From positions 1-36,854 of the forward strand of contig JAKOVF010000192.1 of assembly GCA_029782225.1 (NCBI GenBank): a DNA stretch of 36,854 bases, given 5' to 3'. The notes beneath the pieces were generated by a model. The model did no database searches. It saw only the letters and a list, made by a program, of their open reading frames with translations, and was not told the origin of the DNA. Positions 1-8,281 of this stretch are shown here, in pieces (position 1 is the stretch's first letter; each line of letters starts with the position of its first letter). Both the position numbers and the translations under genes were made by a program. This DNA is from Chloroflexota bacterium. GTDB taxonomy: Bacteria; Chloroflexota; Anaerolineae; Anaerolineales; Villigracilaceae.

Positions 1-428
1 GAAGGGAATCCCTTGAAATAATGATCGTCGGTCTTCGCACCTGTCTGTGTGAACTGATAGGCGGATGCCAGCAGAATTGCACACGCGCTGAACATCCGAA
101 CACCTTCGGGCAGCACATCGGCCTGAATAAGAAATAGTGCAGGCACAATGACATAAGTCAGGTAATCAATGATGTTGTCCATCAAAGCACCGTCAACGCC
201 AGTGGCATAGGTCTTGACATCCAACCAGCGCGCCAGCATGCCATCCAGGCTGTCAACCAACACCGACGCAATCATCCAAAAAATCATCATGCGCCAGTCA
301 TGGTCGAAGACCGCAAGCAACGCCATGAATCCCCACACGGCTCCGGTTGCTGTGAACAGATGGACCGCGTATGCCAGTGCAACCCGCACTGGATTCTTCC
401 CCTCAAGAATGGAAACATTTGTTGTCAT
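1..428 (-). CDS. CDP-alcohol phosphatidyltransferase, phosphatidylcholine synthase-like (partial, 3' end missing)
   Basis: About 142 residues can be read from an ATG at 428 down to the window edge with no stop. The CDP-alcohol phosphatidyltransferase signature is visible: DSLDGMLARW, then about 12 residues later GALMDNIIDY, which supplies the conserved Asp residues that bind the metal and CDP. Hydrophobic segments flank it, so the protein is an integral membrane enzyme. The longer AR-to-G spacing and the later stretch KTDDHYFKGFP resemble bacterial phosphatidylcholine synthases (CDP-diacylglycerol plus choline) more than PgsA or PssA. That substrate assignment is inference from motif memory. 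The gene lies downstream of ileS on the same strand, separated by a terminator-like hairpin. Seen: membrane segments and motif. Not seen: the C-terminus. Confidence 0.8.
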   Translation of the reverse strand, partial: MTTNVSILEGKNPVRVALAYAVHLFTATGAVWGFMALLAVFDHDWRMMIFWMIASVLVDSLDGMLARWLDVKTYATGVDGALMDNIIDYLTYVIVPALFLIQADVLPEGVRMFSACAILLASAYQFTQTGAKTDDHYFKGFP

Positions 429-480
429 GCGCTCCTCGTTTCGTTGAATTACGGCCGTGATTATAAAGGATTAAAACAAG

Positions 481-509
481 AATGAACGGCCGAGGGACGA
501 CCGTTCATT
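481..509 (-). terminator. Rho-independent terminator after ileS
   Basis: A perfect 9-bp stem (481-489 with 501-509) has an 11-nt loop. On the minus strand it is followed by a T-rich stretch at about 472-480. It sits just past the ileS stop codon and before the phosphatidyltransferase gene. Confidence 0.7.
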
Positions 510-527
510 TTTGTAAACTAAACCTGG

Positions 528-3500
528 CTATGCTTTCTTCAGGCCAACCTTGACCTCTTCACCCTCGAACTTGTCTTCTACAATGGATGCGTCAGTGGGC
601 GGCGCTTCAAATGTCATGCGGGTGGTCAGCGTTTCGGCCGTGACGTAACCCTGGTACGCATCGAGCGCGGACTTCAGGCCGGCTGAGGCCTCGATAAACA
701 ATTCGATGCGATCCGCCACATCCAGGTTCGCAGCCTTACGCAGGTCCTGCACGCGACGGACGAACTCGCGTGCCAGTCCTTCTCGCACCAGCTCCGGAGT
801 CAATTCGGTGACGAGAGCCGCCACGTACGCGCCTTCTTCCGCCACCGCAAAGCCTTCCTTAGCCAGGGCGCGCACTTCTACTTCTTCAGGCAGGATTTCA
901 TAACTGTCACCGTTGACATTGATCTGCAAGGCGTTGCCAGTCAACAACGTCCGCGCAGCCTCCTCGGAATCCATCGCAACGATGGCCTTCTGAATGGCCG
1001 GAAACTTGTTCCCGTACTTCTGGCCCAACTGCTTGGGCAGCGGCTTGACGGTATGTGATACAGCCTCGGTAGCACTATCGAGCAATCGCACCTGTTTGAC
1101 ATTCAGCTCATCGGCTACGATGTCGGCATAGGTCTGCAAGGCTTTGCGCTCGACGGGATTACCGACCGAGAATGCGGCCTCAGCCAATGGCTGGCGTACT
1201 TTGCGATTCGCTTTTTGACGGGCGGAGTGTCCGAGCGAAACCAGGCGCACGACAACCTTCATATCGCGGTTGAGGCTCTCATCGATGAACTCAGGAAACA
1301 CGTTCGGCCAATCCGCCAAATGAACGGATTCCGGGGCGCCTTCATCGACAGAGCGAACCAGATTCTGGTAAAGCTCCTCCGCCAGGAAAGGCATGGCGGG
1401 TGCGAGCAGTTTTGCGACGGTTACCAGGGCCGTGTACAGGGTCGAGTAAGCAGATTGCTTGTCTGAATCTGACTCGTTCTTCCAGAATCGGCGGCGTGAG
1501 CGACGTACATACCAGGTGGAAAGATTCTCCACAAATTCTTCAATTGGGCGTGTGGCATTTGGCACATCGTAATTATCGTATGCTTTAGTCACGTCACGAA
1601 CAAGCACATTTAGCTCAGATAGCAGCCAGCGGTCGAGCTCGTTTGTGGCCGCAGGGACGGTGGTGACGGTGGGATTGTCAAGGTTTGCGTATGTCACGAA
1701 GAAAGAGTAGACGTTCCACAACGTGAGCGTGAAGTTGCGGATCACCTCGCCCACCAGATCGGAAGAGAAGCGGCGCTCCTGCCCGGGCGGCGTGGCAGTG
1801 TAGAGGTACCAGCGGAAGGCGTCTGCGCCGTGTGCATTGAGCACATCCCACGGCGCGATGATGTTGCCCTTAGACTTGGACATCTTCTGCCCTTCCGCAT
1901 CAAGGATCAGCCCAAGACAGATGACGTTTTTGTATGACACTGATTCGAACAGCAGCGTGCTGATGGCGTGGAGGGAATAGAACCAGCCGCGGGTCTGATC
2001 CACGGCCTCGCAGATGTAATCTGCCGGGAATTGCGACTTGAATTTTTCCTCATTCTCAAACGGGTAGTGCCACTGTGCCACCGGCATCGAGCCCGAGTCA
2101 AACCATACATCGATCAAGTCGGGGACGCGCGCCATCTTGCCACCGCAGTCCTCACAATCCCAAACCACCGCGTCCACATACGGACGATGCAGATCGAGTT
2201 CGCTCAGGTCGCGGCCGGCTTTTTTTGAAAGCGCCTCAACAGAGCCGACACATTCGCGATGTTTGCAGGATTCACATTCCCAGACTGGGAGCGGCGTTCC
2301 CCAATAACGCTCGCGGCTCAAGGCCCAGTCAATATTGTTGGACAGCCAGTTGCCAAAGCGTCCTTCCCTCACATGCTCAGGAACCCAGTTGATCGTGTTG
2401 TTTAACTCAACCAGCTTGTCGCGGTATTGACTCGTGCGGATATACCATGACTCGCGCGCGTAATAGAGGAGAGGTGTACCGCATCGCCAGCAGAACGGAT
2501 AGGTGTGCGTATATGTCTCGCTGCGGAAGAGCAGTCCGCGCGCCTGCAAATCCTGAGTGATGAATGGATCAGCGGCTTTGAAAAACATGCCGCGCCAGGG
2601 TGTCACTTCGGGGATGAACGTCCCGTCAGGCAGGATGGTCATCAGCACGGGCAGGTCAAATTGATTCGCGGCCTGCATATCCTCCTGACCAAAGGCCGGC
2701 GCCATATGCACGAGGCCTGTGCCATCTTCGGTCGTGACGAAATCTTCAAGCACCACGTAATACGCAGGTTTGTCGGGAGGCACGTAAGTGAAGAGCGGAT
2801 GGTACTTCATATCTTTCAACTTCCTGCCCTTGAACGTATCGACCACCTTCACGTCCTCGCCTCGGAAGACCTTCTCAAGCAGAGGTTTGGCAACGATCAG
2901 CTTTTCTTTGCCGCCATCCTCGGTCTTGCGTTCGACGGTTACATAATCCACGTCAGGATGTGCAGCCACGGCGACGTTACCAGGCAGTGTCCATGGGGTG
3001 GTTGTCCACACCAGCAGAGAGGTATCTTCTTTGTCGACCAGCGGCATACGTACAAAAACAGATGGATCGGTCGCTTCGTCGTAACCCAGCGCGACTTCAT
3101 GGTCCGAAAGAGGCGTGCCGCAGCGCGGGCAATACGGCACGACCTTGTAGCCCTTGAAAAGCAGATCCTTGTCCCAGAAATTTTTCAGAATCCACCAGAC
3201 CGACTCGATGTAGTCATTGGTGTAAGTCACGTAGGCATCGTCGAGGTCAATCCAGAACGCGATGCGATCCGTCAGTCGCTCCCAATCTTGAATGTAAGTA
3301 AAGACCGACTTCCTGCAAAGCTCATTGAATTTATCGATACCGTATTCTTCGATCTGCTGTTTGTTCTTGATGCCAAGCTGCTTCTCAACTTCGATCTCGA
3401 CCGGCAGTCCATGTGTATCCCAGCCGCCTCGGCGCGAGACATGATACCCGCGCATGATCTTATACCGCGGGAACATGTCCTTGAAGGCGCGCGCCAGGAC

Positions 3501-3674
3501 GTGATGCACGCCCGGCTTCCCATTGGCAGTCGGCGGGCCCTCGTAAAAAACGTATTCGGGTTTCCCCTTGCGCTGCTCAATGGTCTTCTTGAAGATGTCG
3601 GCCTGCTTCCAGAATTTCAGCACTCCATCTTCCATGGAAGTCACATCGAGCTTGGACAATACTGGTTTGAACAT
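528..3674 (-). CDS. ileS: Isoleucyl-tRNA synthetase, type 2 (actinobacterial/eukaryote-like)
   Basis: A 1048-residue class Ia aminoacyl-tRNA synthetase that charges tRNA-Ile with isoleucine in the cytoplasm. The N-terminal ATP-binding signature is EGPPTANGKPGVHH (GVHH at 55-58), the form typical of the second bacterial IleRS type rather than HIGH. The CP1 editing domain shows TTTPWTLPGN. Two CxxC pairs occur inside the catalytic/editing half (CPRCG and CWRCG). The adenylate-stabilising loop KMSKS is at about 597-601. An anticodon-binding helical domain and C-terminal extension follow. Type 2 enzymes are generally little sensitive to mupirocin (family knowledge). Expression appears to be controlled by the T-box leader directly upstream. 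The ATG at 3674 was chosen because it opens the conserved N-terminus, about 20 nt after the leader terminator. Confidence 0.97.
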   Translation of the reverse strand: MFKPVLSKLDVTSMEDGVLKFWKQADIFKKTIEQRKGKPEYVFYEGPPTANGKPGVHHVLARAFKDMFPRYKIMRGYHVSRRGGWDTHGLPVEIEVEKQLGIKNKQQIEEYGIDKFNELCRKSVFTYIQDWERLTDRIAFWIDLDDAYVTYTNDYIESVWWILKNFWDKDLLFKGYKVVPYCPRCGTPLSDHEVALGYDEATDPSVFVRMPLVDKEDTSLLVWTTTPWTLPGNVAVAAHPDVDYVTVERKTEDGGKEKLIVAKPLLEKVFRGEDVKVVDTFKGRKLKDMKYHPLFTYVPPDKPAYYVVLEDFVTTEDGTGLVHMAPAFGQEDMQAANQFDLPVLMTILPDGTFIPEVTPWRGMFFKAADPFITQDLQARGLLFRSETYTHTYPFCWRCGTPLLYYARESWYIRTSQYRDKLVELNNTINWVPEHVREGRFGNWLSNNIDWALSRERYWGTPLPVWECESCKHRECVGSVEALSKKAGRDLSELDLHRPYVDAVVWDCEDCGGKMARVPDLIDVWFDSGSMPVAQWHYPFENEEKFKSQFPADYICEAVDQTRGWFYSLHAISTLLFESVSYKNVICLGLILDAEGQKMSKSKGNIIAPWDVLNAHGADAFRWYLYTATPPGQERRFSSDLVGEVIRNFTLTLWNVYSFFVTYANLDNPTVTTVPAATNELDRWLLSELNVLVRDVTKAYDNYDVPNATRPIEEFVENLSTWYVRRSRRRFWKNESDSDKQSAYSTLYTALVTVAKLLAPAMPFLAEELYQNLVRSVDEGAPESVHLADWPNVFPEFIDESLNRDMKVVVRLVSLGHSARQKANRKVRQPLAEAAFSVGNPVERKALQTYADIVADELNVKQVRLLDSATEAVSHTVKPLPKQLGQKYGNKFPAIQKAIVAMDSEEAARTLLTGNALQINVNGDSYEILPEEVEVRALAKEGFAVAEEGAYVAALVTELTPELVREGLAREFVRRVQDLRKAANLDVADRIELFIEASAGLKSALDAYQGYVTAETLTTRMTFEAPPTDASIVEDKFEGEEVKVGLKKA

Positions 3675-3691
3675 TCAGCCTCCGAAGGATT

Positions 3692-3724
3692 AAAAAGCTC
3701 TCGTCTCCACACAGAGACGAGAGC
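3692..3724 (-). terminator. T-box regulatory terminator
   Basis: An 11-bp perfect GC-rich stem with a 6-nt loop ends in a run of five U on the minus strand, 18 nt before the ileS start codon. It competes with the T-box antiterminator. Confidence 0.9.
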
Positions 3725-3982
3725 AATGCTCACGCGGTACCACTCTGATTTCCATCAAAAGACGGACACTCAGTGAATGACGCAATCATCATCCTGTTCT
3801 GATAACGAAGAACAACTTCGGATTCCCTACTTTTAGTGACTAGCCAACTGGCGACTAGAAGACTAATTTCAGTTCACAGCTCCGGGAGGATTTTCAACCG
3901 TCTCCATGTATCCGCTTCGCACCAGACCTCGGACTCGCTGGCCATTCCGACGAATTTACTCGTTCCCATCATCGCTTTTGAA
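3692..3982 (-). ncRNA. T-box leader of ileS (tRNA-Ile sensing)
   Basis: On the minus strand the leader holds the T-box sequence AGAGTGGTACCGCG (3746 down to 3733). This is followed by a terminator: an 11-bp perfect stem (3697-3707 with 3714-3724), a 6-nt loop and five U residues (3696-3692). The 5' arm of the terminator can alternatively pair with the T-box segment to form the antiterminator. A Stem I-like region lies upstream, containing the stretch ACGAGTA and CCAGCGAGTCC. I propose the ATC triplet at 3891-3889 (context GAAAATCCTCCCGGAGC) as the Ile specifier codon. Uncharged tRNA-Ile would stabilise the antiterminator and allow ileS transcription. The T-box and terminator are directly seen; the specifier placement is inference. 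Confidence 0.9.
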
Positions 3983-3988
3983 TAAGTG

Positions 3989-4018
3989 ATTATACCCATC
4001 TCACGTGCAACTCGCAAG
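3989..4018 (-). promoter_or_regulatory. Promoter of the ileS T-box transcript
   Basis: On the minus strand a perfect -10 TATAAT (3994-3989) is preceded, after an 18-nt spacer, by CTTGCG (4018-4013) as a weak -35. A start near 3982 would give the full T-box leader. It is arranged back to back with the promoter of the S1-domain gene. Confidence 0.6.
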
Positions 4019-4056
4019 ACTGACATTTTTGCTTTTGATATGAGACAAATTTCACG

Positions 4057-4085
4057 TTGACGGTTTTATGTCCGACAGGTATAAT
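4057..4085 (+). promoter_or_regulatory. Sigma-70-type promoter of the S1-domain gene
   Basis: TTGACG (4057-4062), a 17-nt spacer and TATAAT (4080-4085). This is the best consensus promoter in the window. The predicted start near 4092 leaves a leader of about 35 nt with a GGAG ribosome-binding site before the ATG at 4127. Confidence 0.8.
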
Positions 4086-4126
4086 CCATCTTCGGCATTA
4101 TCCCCAACATGCAGGAGTAGAATATT

Positions 4127-4933
4127 ATGGCAACACCAGATATTGCGCCTGCCGCGGCGCTCGAACCAAAAACCAAACTTAGCGGCAAAATCATGAAGAC
4201 CACCTTGGCGGGGGCACTCGTGGACATCGGTCAGGATCTTCCCGGTGTAATCCACATCTCACAACTCCAGAAAGAACCGGTCAATAAAGTGGAAGATGTT
4301 GTGAAGGAGGGGCAGACAGTTGACGTTTGGGTACGGCGCGTCAAGAAAGACCGCATCGAACTGACTATGATCGAGCCGCTGGCGTATGAATGGAAGGAGA
4401 TCCAGCCCGATTTGGTGGTAAAGGGCAAGGTCGTTCGTCTTGAAACCTATGGCGCCTTTGTAGATTTCGGCGCTGAGCGTCCGGGTCTGGTCCATGTAAG
4501 CGAACTGGCACGCGGTTTTGTAAAAACGGCAAGCGAAGTGGTTAAAGAAGGTGATGAAGTCGAGGCCAAGGTGTTAGATGTAGACCGCCGCAAGCGACAG
4601 ATCCGCCTGAGTATGAAGGCCATCCAGCCCGAAATCGTAGAAGAGGAAAGACCCGCACCGGCCGAACACTTCGACCGCCCGGAACGTGATGAGCGCAGAG
4701 CACGCGGCGATAAACGTAAGGCCAAAGGCAAGCGCCACGACGAAACCTATGAAGTGGAAGAGGAAGGTCCGAGCGAGCCTGAAATGACTGCAATGCAGAT
4801 GGCGTGGATGGAGGCGCTTGAGAAATCAAAGCGCGAGAAGCAGCACCAGCCACGATCCAATAAATCGGTTTCACGCGAACAGGAAGAAATCCTTAACCGT
4901 ACGCTGGAAAAACGCCTCCCTACCGGTGGTTAG
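4127..4933 (+). CDS. S1 RNA-binding domain protein with two S1 domains
   Basis: A 268-residue protein with two S1 (OB-fold) RNA-binding domains, at about residues 14-85 (TKLSGKIMKTTLAGALVDIG) and 92-165 (VVKGKVVRLETYGAFVDFG). Both carry the typical G-x-V motifs, aromatic residues and a terminal beta-strand. The C-terminal ~100 residues are highly charged (Lys/Arg/Glu-rich) and probably disordered. It resembles short S1-like proteins annotated as ribosomal protein S1 homologues, but with two repeats it is shorter than canonical S1 (four to six), so a precise ribosomal role is inference. The ATG at 4127 follows GGAG by a suitable distance. The gene is monocistronic, between its own promoter and a strong bidirectional terminator. 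Confidence 0.9.
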   Translation: MATPDIAPAAALEPKTKLSGKIMKTTLAGALVDIGQDLPGVIHISQLQKEPVNKVEDVVKEGQTVDVWVRRVKKDRIELTMIEPLAYEWKEIQPDLVVKGKVVRLETYGAFVDFGAERPGLVHVSELARGFVKTASEVVKEGDEVEAKVLDVDRRKRQIRLSMKAIQPEIVEEERPAPAEHFDRPERDERRARGDKRKAKGKRHDETYEVEEEGPSEPEMTAMQMAWMEALEKSKREKQHQPRSNKSVSREQEEILNRTLEKRLPTGG

Positions 4934-4947
4934 TTGAATTTGGACAA

Positions 4948-4984
4948 AAAAGTGACGGTCACTCTGGAAGTGACCGTCACTTTT
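4948..4984. terminator. Bidirectional terminator between the S1-domain gene and prfB
   Basis: A perfect 16-bp stem (4948-4963 with 4969-4984) has a 5-nt loop. There is a T-run on the plus side and six A's on the other, so it can serve both convergent genes. Confidence 0.88.
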
Positions 4985-4987
4985 CGT

Positions 4988-6071
4988 TTAAGCCTTCGCT
5001 CGCAAGTAGGCTTCCATGAATGCATCGAGGTCGCCATCCAGCACGGCCTGCGTATTTCCCGTTTCATAGTCCGTGCGGTGGTCCTTAACCATTTGATATG
5101 GATGCAGCACATAAGAGCGGATCTGACTCCCCCACTCTGCCTTGGTATATTCGCCGCGCAAGATGGCGCGCTCTTCTTCTTTTTCGGCCTGCTTCAATTC
5201 AAGCAGGCGTGCCCGCAGGATGCGCATGGCAAACTCGCGGTTCTGGGTCTGTGACCGCTCGTTCTGACATGTCACGACAATACCCGTTGGAATGTGGGTT
5301 ATGCGAACTGCGGTCGAATTCTTCTGGACGTTCTGTCCACCGGCGCCGGAGGAACGGAAAACGTCCACTTTGATGTCGCCCGGATTGATTTCGATATCCG
5401 CCTCGTCCATTGAAACCTGCGGGAGAACCTCGATCAGCGCGAATGATGTGTGACGGCGATGCGCAGCGTCAAACGGTGAGAGACGTACGAGGCGATGTAC
5501 GCCCTTTTCAGAACGCAAATAACCATAAGCGTAACGCCCACTCACGGTGATGGTCACGCTCTTGGTGCCGGCCTCCTCACCCTCGGTGAGATCGACGATT
5601 TCCGTTTCGAAGCCGCGGCTTTCTGCCCAGCGTAAATACATACGTTGAAGCATGGCAGCCCAATCCTGCGAGTCCGTGCCGCCAGCGCCTGCATGGATCG
5701 CAAGGATGGCATCATCATGGTCATACGGCCCGGAGAGCATCGCTGCGAAGGATCGTTTCTCAAGGTCAGCTTCAAGCTTTTTGACCTCCGACTCCAGTTC
5801 ATCACGCAGGGATTCATCATCAAGCCGCGCCAGTTCGGTCAGATCTGATAAATGGTGCCTGAACCCGCGCCAGGATTCCACTTCCTCGCGCAGAGACGAA
5901 ACGGTCTTCATCACGCGCTGAGCGTTGGTGGAATCGTTCCAAAAATCCGGATGTTCGATCTCTTTTTCGAGTTGTGAAAGCTGTGTTTCTTTGCCCGCCA
6001 GGTCAAAGACGCACCATTAACTGTTGAGTCAGGTCATCCGCGGCCTGCAAACGGTCTAACAAATCTTGCAT
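4988..6071 (-). CDS. prfB: Peptide chain release factor 2 with programmed +1 frameshift
   Basis: RF2 reads UGA and UAA stop codons and triggers peptide release. The reading frame is split. From ATG at 6071 (after GGAGGAACTC), 22 codons end in CTT TGA (CTT 6008-6006, TGA 6005-6003), the classic RF2 frameshift site CTTTGAC. Shifting +1 continues as LDLAGKETQLSQLEKEIEHP without interruption to the stop at 4988, giving about 360 residues, the usual RF2 length. The stop-recognition tripeptide SPF (5479-5471) and the catalytic GGQ (5341-5333, about residue 244) are both present. Starting at the downstream Met at 5914 would lose about 52 residues. The internal Shine-Dalgarno usually seen just before CTT is weak here. 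Frameshifting provides autoregulation by UGA reading. It lies 19 nt downstream of ftsY. Confidence 0.95.
6003..6008 (-). promoter_or_regulatory. RF2 recoding site (CTT TGA)
   Basis: The slippery CTT codon is followed by the in-frame TGA and a C, matching the conserved CTTTGAC. Peptidyl-tRNA slippage by one base places translation in the long frame. Upstream bases (ATGGTGCGT) give only a poor match to the usual AGGGGG enhancer. Confidence 0.93.
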
Positions 6072-6090
6072 GAGTTCCTCCGGAGGGTCG

Positions 6091-7002
6091 TTACGATGAA
6101 GTTAAAACGCCTTCAACAAATGCATCAGGGTCAAACGGCTGAAGATCTTCCATTTTTTCGCCAAGACCCGCAAAAAGGATGGGTAATCCGACGTCCTTCT
6201 GGATGGCAAAGGCCATGCCGCCGCGTGCGGATGAATCCAGCTTGGAGAGAATCACCCCGGTCACGCCCACGGATTCTCGAAATGAACGAGCTTGTTGCAG
6301 CGCATTCTGTCCGGTCGTCGCATCCAGTACCAGCCAGACTTCATGAGGTGCGCCAGGCAGCGCCTTACCGACTACACGATGAACTTTCTTCAGCTCTTCC
6401 ATCAAATTGAAGCGGGTATGCAAACGACCGGCCGTATCGATCATGATGATATCCACACTGCGGGCGACCCCGGCCTGGACAGCGCTGAAGGCCACTGCAC
6501 CAGGGTCACTTTCAGGAGCGCCGCTTACTACCTCGACTTTTAGCCGGTCGCCCCAGACCTGAAGCTGATCTACGGCCGCCGCGCGGAACGTGTCCGCAGC
6601 CCCGAGCAGGACTGATTTTCCCTGGTTTTGGAACCGCGCGGCCAGTTTGGCAATTGTCGTTGTCTTCCCGGAGCCATTCACGCCAACTACAAGAATGACC
6701 GAGGGATGATGATCCAGCTTGAGCGGAGGCGGCGAATCGAGGCGATGGCGAAGATCATCTTTCAGTGCAGCAGTCAGCTCATTTGCTTTGGTCAGGCCAT
6801 CGTCCCGGGCGGTGAGGCGCAGTTCCTCCAGAACAGCAGCGGCAGTTGCCAATCCCATGTCGGATTGAATGAGCAGCTCTTCAAGGTCGTCCCAGGTCTC
6901 CGCTGTGATCTCCGTTGCGCCAAACAAGTTGGCAATTTGACCAAATGCGGCCTTACTCGTCTTCGAAAGGCCGTCGCGCCAGCGCGAAAACATGTCAATC
7001 AT
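6091..7002 (-). CDS. ftsY: Signal recognition particle receptor FtsY
   Basis: A 303-residue SRP GTPase receptor that docks Ffh-ribosome complexes at the membrane for co-translational insertion. The helical N domain spans about 1-95. The G domain follows with G1 GVNGSGKT (107-114), the SRP-family insertion motif DTFRAAA (137-143), G3 DTAGR (189-193) and a G4 form SKLD (253-256) followed by the closing GGMAF motif. There is no long acidic A domain, so this is the short FtsY form. Two starts are possible: ATG 7002 with AAAGAG upstream, or ATG 6993. I kept the longer. It is the first gene of a probable ftsY-prfB unit with 19 nt between genes. Confidence 0.96.
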   Translation of the reverse strand: MIDMFSRWRDGLSKTSKAAFGQIANLFGATEITAETWDDLEELLIQSDMGLATAAAVLEELRLTARDDGLTKANELTAALKDDLRHRLDSPPPLKLDHHPSVILVVGVNGSGKTTTIAKLAARFQNQGKSVLLGAADTFRAAAVDQLQVWGDRLKVEVVSGAPESDPGAVAFSAVQAGVARSVDIIMIDTAGRLHTRFNLMEELKKVHRVVGKALPGAPHEVWLVLDATTGQNALQQARSFRESVGVTGVILSKLDSSARGGMAFAIQKDVGLPILFAGLGEKMEDLQPFDPDAFVEGVLTSS

Positions 7003-7035
7003 GAGCCTCTCTTTGAAAATCCTCGTGGTAGATAT

Positions 7036-7087
7036 CCGAAATTAGGGGTGCGAGCGTACGTACGCACGCTCGCACCCCTAATTTCGG
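7036..7087. repeat. Perfect 22-bp inverted repeat between ftsY and thioredoxin
   Basis: Arms 7036-7057 and 7066-7087 are exact reverse complements separated by 8 nt. There is no T-run on either side. It lies between divergent genes, so it is not placed as a normal terminator. It may be a mobile palindrome or protein-binding site. Confidence 0.9.
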
Positions 7088-7212
7088 CCACCTGTCACGG
7101 CAATAACCGGGTAACATCATGAGCCGCGATTATATCATGGGGTCATTTATGATATACTCCGTTGGCTCATAAAGCGGAATGCAGGTCAACTGGAGAAAGG
7201 TATAATAGAAAT

Positions 7213-7557
7213 ATGTCTGGAGAACCGATTCATATTACAGATGCGGCTTTCGAAAAGACTGTGATGCAGTCTCAGATTCCGGTGATTGTGGATTTCTGGG
7301 CGCCGTGGTGCAATCCATGCAAAATGATCGCACCGACGCTTGAGAAACTCGCGCGCGAACAGGAAGGCAAACTTCTGGTCGCCAAAATCAATACAGACGA
7401 GAACTCGGAATGGATGACAAAGTTCGGCATCCAGGGAATTCCAACGCTTCTGTTTGTGGCGGGTGGAAAGATTGTCCACCGCCAGGTTGGCGCACTGCCA
7501 GAACGTATGCTGCGTGAAGTAGTGACACAGTTCATGGATGTAGTCAGCCAAAACTAG
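7213..7557 (+). CDS. Thioredoxin
   Basis: A 114-residue single-domain thioredoxin for thiol-disulfide exchange in the cytoplasm. The fold markers are VDFWAPWC, then the redox motif WCNPC (32-36), cis-proline GIPTLLF, and a C-terminal helix. The active-site Gly of the usual WCGPC is Asn, an uncommon variant. The upstream frame can be read from 7162, but the ATG at 7213 gives the family N-terminus and was preferred. A TATAAT hexamer at 7201-7206 lies only 6 nt before this ATG, so the transcript could be leaderless, although a GGAGAAAGG stretch at about 7191-7200 could be a ribosome-binding site on a longer transcript. Two lipoprotein genes follow on the same strand. Confidence 0.93.
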   Translation: MSGEPIHITDAAFEKTVMQSQIPVIVDFWAPWCNPCKMIAPTLEKLAREQEGKLLVAKINTDENSEWMTKFGIQGIPTLLFVAGGKIVHRQVGALPERMLREVVTQFMDVVSQN

Positions 7558-7603
7558 CCGCGTTCCCTGCGGCACCTGCAAACTCCAAAGGAGGAGTCGG
7601 GCC

Positions 7604-8257
7604 ATGAAGAAGATTTGGTTGCTTGCCCTCGCATTCAGCTTGATCCTAGGCGCGTGTGCACTCCCGGCTTTGCCAACAGGCAACACACCGGCACCGCAGG
7701 TGGACCTGCCAGCAACGGCAGAAGTATTTGTCCAGCAAACGCTTCAGGCACAGCCGACTCCAACGGTAATCCCAAGCAATACACCCGTGGTGACAACACC
7801 CACATTAACTGAGGCCCCGGCTACAGCCACCCTGACTGCCACGGAGACCCAGAATTCATCCCTGCTTACTTTGACTGCAACATTGGGAACCGCGGCCGCT
7901 ACAACTACTACGCCAACCGGCACGCGGAACCCTTCCATCGGGGCTACACCGACTGAGACCCTGCATCCCCGCTTCTTTGGAACTGTTCCGCCGCGGCCGC
8001 CGTCTGGGACTATAACTCTGATTAATAAAGCGAAGGCTGAAGCTTACGTATCGCTCCAATGCACAGCCAACGATGGAGAAGTGACTATCATAGAGTACCC
8101 GGTTCGCCGTCAACTGGCAGTGGACGCCCCTGCCGGGCATTATATTGTCGTTGCCTGGGTGGGTGGAAATAAAATGACCGGCAGCTTTCGGCTAGACGGT
8201 AACGGTACCCTCACGATCAGGCTCTACACGGATAGACTTGCGGTCTCAAGTCACTGA
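7604..8257 (+). CDS. Lipoprotein with Thr/Pro/Ala-rich linker, unknown function
   Basis: A 217-residue protein. Its signal peptide ends in the lipobox LILGAC (Cys18), so it should be lipid-anchored outside the membrane. Residues about 22-125 form a low-complexity Thr/Pro/Ala linker. The C-terminal ~85 residues form a beta-rich domain (TLINKAKAEAYVSLQC, ending in SFRLDGNGTLTIRLYTD). That last strand pattern resembles the end of the next gene product, suggesting duplicated domains. A strong ribosome-binding site (AAAGGAGGAG) precedes the ATG. It is probably co-transcribed with thioredoxin upstream (46 nt) and the next lipoprotein (24 nt to its chosen start). No specific function can be assigned. 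Confidence 0.85.
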   Translation: MKKIWLLALAFSLILGACALPALPTGNTPAPQVDLPATAEVFVQQTLQAQPTPTVIPSNTPVVTTPTLTEAPATATLTATETQNSSLLTLTATLGTAAATTTTPTGTRNPSIGATPTETLHPRFFGTVPPRPPSGTITLINKAKAEAYVSLQCTANDGEVTIIEYPVRRQLAVDAPAGHYIVVAWVGGNKMTGSFRLDGNGTLTIRLYTDRLAVSSH

Positions 8258-8281
8258 GCAAAGAACAAAATGGAGAAAAAC

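Noticed and set aside
2505..3776. Open frame of 423 codons on the plus strand opposite ileS
   Set aside because: It lies entirely antisense to the conserved ileS and its leader and shows no protein family features or ribosome-binding site; it is a codon-bias shadow.
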